Assembly (NCBI RefSeq): GCF_000003605.2
Contig: NW_003109574.1
Coordinates: 119,724 to 170,641 of the forward strand
From: Saccoglossus kowalevskii
Lineage: Eukaryota > Hemichordata > Enteropneusta > Harrimaniidae
Reading direction: 5' to 3'
Length of the DNA stretch: 50,918 bases
The position numbers and the translations under genes are program-made. Within the stretch, counting starts at the first letter, position 1; each line of letters starts with the position of its first letter. The notes below the pieces were generated by a model that was not told where the DNA came from, did not search any database, and saw only the letters and a list, made by a program, of their open reading frames with translations. Below are positions 35,701-44,700 of this stretch, one piece after another.

Positions 35701-38700
35701 TATGACTTAATTTTCCTGCATGCATAATTGAATCATTTGCATAATACTTACATTTCTGTAATTCTGGATCTGAGTCTTGTATGAACAGATTTTGTTCAAA
35801 CTTGTATATAAATTTATATATGGAACATCATTCTGGTTTACATATCGGATTCAAATTGGCTGACTGGTGGCCATTTTATTTTGATGAATCCAGAGGCCAA
35901 AATCTGTATCTCGCTAATACAGTGGTGAGAATAACAATTATTCAGCACTTTTAATTTATTTTTATTTCTCTTTCTTACTTTGAGTGAAATTCTTTGAAAA
36001 AAAGAAAGATTCTATATATATTATCACCAGAGGGCTCTGTCTCTTTGTTTCTCTCATGGAGTGAAGTACAGAATTATTGGTATATATACAAATACTCAAA
36101 TAACCAAAATGTTGGTGTATTTTGTGATGCTCCCACCAAGCAACAAACTTATTTTCTGAAATGTTTAATAATCAATATTGTCATTGACACTTCGAATACT
36201 ATATTTTTCCATGCCCAGATAATTTTTTAAACAAGGGAACAGGGGCGCAACGTCCTCATGCCATGGCCATGTGGCCTCTTACCCAGGGGAGCAGATCCTC
36301 TGGCAACTATTAAATTCTGATTGACCAGGGATCTTTAACTGTGATCTGTCTGATAGTAATTTTGGCCCCAAGGAAGCCATAGAATGCTCCATTTTAACTT
36401 AGAATTATCAAAAACTCTGGTTGAAGAACCCCATCTCCTCCACTTGGTGGCGCCTTTGAATTGCAGTGCTCCCTCTTGCAGTTTTTTTCTATACAAACCC
36501 ATGCATTCCAAAATATAAATCTGACTGTATGACCTACTTTATTTCAACCATGCTACGGTACTCGACCTTTCGTCATAGTCGTATATCATCACGGTCAAAT
36601 TAAGGTCATGTTAGAGACTATATCTCTTAAGTACTCTCACTGATTATTTTTTCTTGCAGATCACCAGTTGTTGGATTTCTTCGTTTTCTGCATCTCCTTG
36701 CCAACCACGATTGGATCAATAATCCACTTATTGTTAATATCAGTGACAATTACAAAGGTTTGTACAATTTTCTCCTGACTGCACTTGTACGTTTTTTTTA
36801 TTTGAAGTGATTTTTGAGTACTGTAAAATACTTTATTTTAGCAAGAATAAATTTTCGCTGTTTTGTATGGAGTTTATTTTCACTGATTTTTTGACAAGTT
36901 GAATGTAAAATATAGGAAAAAAAGTGTATTCGCTGAATTTTATTTCCACTGAATCATTCCTTTAACGAAAATAAATTTGGAGCAAAAAATAAAGGATTTA
37001 ACAGTATTCATGTTCGTCTGGTTCATGTGTAATTTGACTAGATTGAAGTACATCTTAGCGTTGATCACAGTAAAACCCTTGTTGTAATAATATGTTGCAA
37101 GATATGACCATGAACCATGGTTTGCACTGGCTATCATTTTGCATTTTAATGAATTGCCTATTGATGCCAACCACTTAAGGCAGGTTGAACTGAATTCAAA
37201 TTTTGCGCTACTGAGCATGACACTGCACATTTGTGCAATGCATTATGGGATATAACCTTCTAATGTATATAATGGAAAATCACCCTCAAAATTCACAAAA
37301 TTATATGGAAAATTTTTTAAAATGATTGCATATAAATAGTTATATATGACTTTTTCATAATATTCATGTGAGAATTTTTAGCAGTGTAAAAATGACAATT
37401 TTGTTTATTTTCTCCATATTTGGTAAGCCCGTATTTTAATTTTTGGTATTCTGGCGGTATGAACTTATAATTATGAAAGTGTAATGAACATGATGTATAA
37501 TCTTTAATTCGACGCAAACCTCCTTGACTGAAAAATATTCACATTTTTTTCTTTTAACAAAAATGTCAACTTTCTATTGATATAAAATCATTTCAGCAAA
37601 AATACATGTTACCTGTTTGGGTAAAAAATAACATTGAAATTGATGGAAAATTAGGAAAGTCTTTGTTTTGTTTGATTTGTAGTAAGACAGGATATTGTGT
37701 TCATTTGATTCAAAATAGATGAAGATGTTTTGGAAAAATACTTTAAAATGTGTCATTTTTTAAGTACCAAACAACCTTCATGATAGCATGACATCTGCTT
37801 GTCTTGTGTGATTTTGTAATGATTTTATTTCTTGCAGTAACTGCTGATATTGAATTTCAGATATTCTCATCTGCACACAGTTTTTGACTTTTACATGATT
37901 CCCACCATTAATGTCAATTTAAATAATTGAAAACTTTAGCTAGTCAAAGAATTTTGGGTTAATGTTAACTGTTTTCAATTTTGAATACGAGCTAGTGTGT
38001 TTAAAAATATTAATATTTCCCTGAAAGCTGTTAAAAAGTATAGGTTAGCATGAGTCTCAAGAAGATTGGACCAGTGACAGGAACAAGATATTTTTTCGAT
38101 TGGCTGGTTGTTATATAGTAGAGTTGGCTAGCCAATCAATTATATTTATTATTCGTATATTTAGTTCCCGTTCGGACGCAGTCCGAAAACGGGGACTTGT
38201 GTTTTGACCTCCGTGTGCGTGCGTCCAAACCTGTATCTTAGAAATGCCTGGACCAATCACAATCAAACTTCACACATACATCACACATGATATTATACAT
38301 ATGCACGTTAATTTGTTTCACGATCTGATTCAAGATGGCAGCCATTTTTGTGCTAAAAATCATCAAAATCAAGCATTTCTCGGCTGTTTACAGTTGGATT
38401 TTGTTCAAACTTGGTATATACATTAGACATTATGGGACCTTGATGCAAATAATTTTGTTTTTCAGATAAGATTCAAAATGGCTGACTGGTGGTTCTCCTG
38501 CCATATCTCTGACTTGCTTTCACTGATTATGTTCAAATTTTAAATATTCATTATACATCATGTCATAGATAGACAGATATATTGGTTTGACGATCCTATT
38601 CAAAATGGCCAAATGGTGGCCTTTATTGTGATAAACAATCATCAACTATCATGGATTTCATTCAAACTTGGTACATATATTAGACATTACAGGTTCCTGA

Positions 38701-41700
38701 TGCACATCATTTATTTTTCAGATCGGATTCAAAATGGCTGTCTGAAGGCCATTTTGTTTTAATGAATGGGCTTCTAGACCCATATCCCCGACTTGTTTTC
38801 ACTGATAATATTTTCAAATTTTACATATTCATTATACATCATGTCATAGTTATACAGATATATTGGTTTGACGATCCTATTCAAAATGGCCGAATGGTGG
38901 TCATTTTTGTGCCAAAAAATTATCAAATATCAAGCATTTATGGGTGGATTTTGTTCAAACTTGGTACATACATTAGACATTACGGGTTTCTCATGCTCGT
39001 CATTTTATTTTTCTTAAATGCTTTGACTTATTTTATTCAAATTTTATATATTCGTTATACATCATGTTATATATATACATGTATTCAAAATGGCTGATTT
39101 TGAATGCTGTTCCAGAGCAATATCTATGGACAAGTACTTGTTTAACGATCAGATACAAATGTCAATCATTTTAATGTTAAAAAATCATATTTCTGACATG
39201 GTTATATTCCAGCTATATTATTATAAACAAAACTATATATCTTAAATTTGATAACTAACGGGGACTGTGCCATGCATGGCTTGTTGTATTTTTGTTTTTA
39301 TTAGCTGGAGATCATGATGACATTCTTGAGAAGTTCAAGTGCGACAGATCCCAGCATCCTGCTATGTTTATCAGCACACCGCTGTATAAATTGTCGTCGC
39401 CGTGGACAACACCAGACCCCTCAACTCAGGTAAAATTTATACTAGTGTACAATTTGAAATAGCAACACTTAAAGGGCGGTTATCGTCGTGTCGCGTCCTT
39501 TTCAATATGGGACTCGTATATTAGGGGGAATAGCTACATCATTGAATATATGAACATATATTAGCTGGATTAGCTACATCATTGAATCTATGAACATATA
39601 TTAGCTGGATTAGCTACTCATTGAAGCTATGAACATATATTAGCTGGATTAGCTACTCATTGAAGCTATGAACATATATTAGCTGGATTAGCTACTCATT
39701 GAAGCTATGAACATATATTAGCTGGATTACCTACTCATTGAAACTATGAACATATATTAGGGGGAATAGCTACATCATTGAATCTATGAACATATATTAG
39801 CTGGATTAGCTACTCATTGAATCAGTGAACATATATTAGCTGGATAGCTACTCATTGCAGCTATGAACATATAATAGCTGGATTAGCTACTCATTGAAGC
39901 TATGAACATACATTAGGGGGAATAGCTACATCATTGAAGCTATGAACATATATTAGCTGGATTAGCTACTCATTGAAGCTATGAACATATATTAGCTGGA
40001 TTAGCTACTCATTGAAGCTATGAACATATATTAGCTGGATTAGCTACTCATTGAAGCTATGAACATGTATTAGGGGGAATAGCTACATCATTGAATCTAT
40101 GAACATATATTAGCTGGATTAGCTACTCATTGAAGCTATGAACATATATTAGCTGGATTAGCTACATCATTGAATCTATGAACATATATTAGGGGGAATA
40201 GCTACATCATTGAATCTATGAACATATATTAGCTGGATTAGCTACTCATTGAAGCTATGAACATATATTAGCTGGATTAGCTACTCATTGAAGCTATGAA
40301 CATATATTAGGGGGAACAGCTACATCATTGAATCTATGAACATATATTAGCTGTATTAGCTACTCATTGAAGCTATGAACATATATTAGCTGGATTAGCT
40401 ACTCATTGAAGCTATGAACATATATTAGGGGGAATAGCTACATCATTGAATCTATGAACATATATTAGGGGGAATAGCTACATCATTGAATCTATGAACA
40501 TATATTAGCTGGATTAGCTACTCATTGAAGCTATGAACATATATTAGGGGAATAGCTACATCATTGAATCTATGAACATATATTAGCTGGATTAGCTACT
40601 CATTGAAGCTATGAACATATATTAGCTGGATTAGCTACTCATTGAATCTATGAACATATATTAGCTGGATTAGCTACTCATTGAAACTATGAACATATAT
40701 TGGGGGGAATAGCTACATCATTGAATCTATGAACATATATTAGCTGGATTAGCTACATCTTGATTTAATGAAGTAGCTGATTATATAGCTGGATATATTA
40801 GCTTTTCAATGAATTATCGAGCATGCATTGTATGGATTAGCTGCAACTTAATTACCAAAAATAGATCTTGGTAACTTGGATAAACCATGACTTTAATATC
40901 AAAAATACATGTTTAAATTAGCTGCAAACTGATTATTGCCAAATGTTATGTAATTTCATTCACCACTAAAACCAGGAAGATTGTTTTTTATTATATACTG
41001 TAGAATACTTTATTTTCGCTTGGAATTTATTTTCGCTATTTTCACTGAAGGGATGATTCCGTGAAAATAAAATCCAGCGAATATACTTTTTTTCCTATGA
41101 TTCACATTAAACTCATCAAAAATCAGTGAAAATAAATTCCAAGCAAAACGCCCAAAAAACCTTTTCAGTGAAAATTAATTCCAGCGAAAATAAAGTATTC
41201 CACAGTAATTCATGCTTCTTGTTTAAGAATGCATAAATGTAGTAAAGTTCTAATTTCAAATTCTCTAAAAACTAAATGAATTCATTTATATTCATTTCTG
41301 AAACAATTTTAATGAATAAAGTTCCATATACAATGAGAACTCTTTTATGCCCTGCATTCCTCATACCTTTACTTCCTGTTGACTCGGTGACTTTTAGATT
41401 TGGTCATTCGCGGGCATTCAACCAATAAACCTGGAGGGGTGTCCTCGTAATGTTTATTTCAAAATCTTTATTTTATTATTAAAAACAAATTTCTTATCAG
41501 GTTTTACAACGTTTGATCCTCTTGGCAAGGGAGTCACTCCAGTTATTGGAACAGCAGATGTCCGACTGTTACGAGCAACAACAGGATTATAAGGTAATAA
41601 AATAGAAATTTTTCGCAAGAATTTGTTATTTTCAGGTTTTGCACAAGTAGGCTGCATGAAATTTACTACATAGACAAGTGGTTTTAGTTCAACAATGAAA

Positions 41701-44700
41701 TCAGTGCTTATTAATTATCTTATTTACATAATTAAGTCATTTTATAGCTGTTCTACCAATATCTCTTGAACCACTTAACAGATTCTAATGATGCTTGATT
41801 CTCTACAGACCACAAACAATAAATGTACAATTAACCAAATTTTTGCCTATTCTTTTTTGTTTTTTTAATTTATAGTTAGTATTATTATCTTTAATTCTGT
41901 TGATGGATTGCTTTCACATTGTGCTTTCCATATTCCAAAATAGTGAAATTTAAAACTTGTGAAAATTGATATTTAGATATGTAGAAAAAAATAGCAACTT
42001 ATTTTATTCATTATACTGTATAATGCTTTATTTTAGCTGGAATAAATTTTCACTGAAAACATTTTTTGGCTGTTTTGTAGGAAGTTTATTTTCACTTATT
42101 TTTGATGAGTTGAATGTTGAATATAGGAAAAGGTATATTCGCTAGATTTTATTTTCACTGGACCATCCCTTCAATGAAAAGGCAAAAATTCTCAGTGAAA
42201 ATAAAGGATTTCATAGATTTCATGGAAACTTTTGTTTTTTATTTACCAATTTAATTTAATTTACAGATAAAGATCTTAGGGTAGATTTCCCTGGGATTGT
42301 AGGTGAAACATGTGTCAGAAGTACTTGTTTAGATTGTCACGATCCAATCTCCTTGGATCGGAAGTAATAAAATTAAGTAGATACTGCTGTCTGGTGAACT
42401 GTAAATAACCCTGATTCAATACCTTGTCATCATTCTAAGCAATGTTTGTCCGGCAAGAGGTCATAAAAAGTTGAAAGGTCAACAGTATATAGTTGTGTCC
42501 TTCCAAACAGGAAACCACTTGAGTCAAAGGATCAGAAATCTGGTTAGGGGCGGACCATTTGATATTTCGGGTGGGTCAGGAAGATTAAAATGAAGCTCAC
42601 TTTTCCCACCTATCTGATATGGTATTATTTTTTTTTTCAGCAGACCTTGTCTCTAATTTTTACATGCATATAGTAGAGGATATTTTTTTTTCAAGCATTG
42701 TCACAGAATTTTTTTTTTCACAAAATTTTCCTGCCCCTCAGGATATCAAAAGGGTGGTCCCTTAGCAATTTAAAATCCATTGATTTCAGTTAATTGCATT
42801 AATCGTCTGCAATGATGAGGGGTGAATTGTCTTCAGCGATTGGAGGTGGGGTGGTATGTGAGCTGTTAATTGTTGCCATCATTGTAATTTCTAATTACCA
42901 AGTCATTTTAAACTGATAAAGGTCAAAATAATTGTAATTTCACACCTCAACTTCTCTTGCACACCTGTTGTTTGTAGAGTAAGCGTTGCAGTGATTTCAC
43001 TGCCATAGGGTTGTGTTCTAATGAGCTCGAATATGATTATTCAGGTTTCTACATGTATAGCCTTCGTTTCTGAGTATAAGAAGCCAGTTTATGAAACTGT
43101 GTCAGTGACATGTTGCGGATCATGTTCAAATAAGACAGTTTTCGTTAATACGCCTGCGCAATGTGGGCATCATTTGACCATAAATGGTATCAGTATCAAA
43201 TTGTCTTATTACCAGCATACGAGTTTCGCGTATGTATAATAAGAATATTTCTGCTGACAATTTGTTTCTGGATTTTCAGGCTATTTTTAGTTCGCGTTCG
43301 GACGAAGTCCGAAAACGGGGACTTATAATTCGGTCTCCGTCCGTCCGTGCATTGGCCTTACTACTATATTTCCACAATTTATGTACCATTTTTATTCGTA
43401 TTTGGCACATACATCATACATATCAGTGTGTTTCATAATCAGATCAAAGATGGCTGAATAACGGCTGTTTTTATTTTTGGCCATATTACTACTACACGGA
43501 ACATGTGTTTCGATGTAAATAAACAACCTGGAACTCCAGTTTCAAGGGCACGCTCGCGACAACCCCTCCACTCTAATATGACGAGCATAAAGACAACTTT
43601 CAAAAATTTTACGGGGACTATGTCATTTTCAATGACTTGTTGTTAAGTAAACTTTGTGTTTTGGTGAACTTTCAGTTATGTTTTGTGTTCAATCCAATAA
43701 AAGATTGAATTGAACACACCCGTTTTCCAAGCAAATCATATTGACGTGTTCTGTCCACAGGCCCTGTAAGCTGAATAGATATTAGCGGACCACCATTCAA
43801 CTATTCAAGTTGATTTGCTTGAAATAGCAGACTGCAGTTGTAAAGAATTGGGATGTTCAAACATAACGTGTTCAATAATCACTGTATTCACTGCCTTGGA
43901 CAAAATCTGATACATGACATCAGTTATTTAATCCCAGAAAATGGAAGGCACTTTCCATAAATGAATGATTGTAATTGGTTAATAATTGGAGATTTGGTTG
44001 TTTGGAAAGTCTTTCCTCCATATCAATTTAGTGACCTATTTACTTGGCAGCTTATTGTGTCAAAAAATTTGCTCACTACATTAACTGGCTTTGTGATCAA
44101 AAATACAGAAAGGACACAGATCTCTTTAAAAACACATACTTTTGTGACCTGGTTGAACATTTTTGAGAATGCAATCATTAGTTTTGTACAATATGAATTT
44201 TCCTCTATTCTTTGGTGGACATCATGGCATTTTCATCGTCTGGCAACAAAACAAAAGCAGAAAACTTTCAGAAAACTGCACTCTGGGATAGTTGTTGAAC
44301 AGTGTAACAGGAATATATAAATTTGGTTACATTGGTTTACTTCAAAGTTGAGTTTGTTTTGTTTCCTTGTCTTTTCAAAATGAAACCTATGTACCAGTAT
44401 ATTGTTTGACTACTGTGTGCAAAGCACACAATGGGAGTCTTTGTAGTTTATAGTGCATGTACAAATTATCAGATTTCAATGAAGCTTGATACATGGATGC
44501 TCTGGGATAATGAGCAGACCTTATTAGTTTTAGGTTGAAATACTGTGCATATTAATTACCTAGATTGCATAATAATTAGCCAATTTTAAGCATTCTAACT
44601 TTTCTCAAGTACAGATTTTCATGAAACATGATTTATAGATTCTCTTGGATAATTTGCAATCCTGGATAGTTTGTGGTTGAAATCCATATTTATAAATGAC

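Noticed and set aside
43961-44320. 119-codon plus-strand frame
   Set aside because: No family resemblance, hydrophobic and Trp/Phe-rich as in chance translation of T-rich DNA, and no splice context. Left as unassigned intron sequence.
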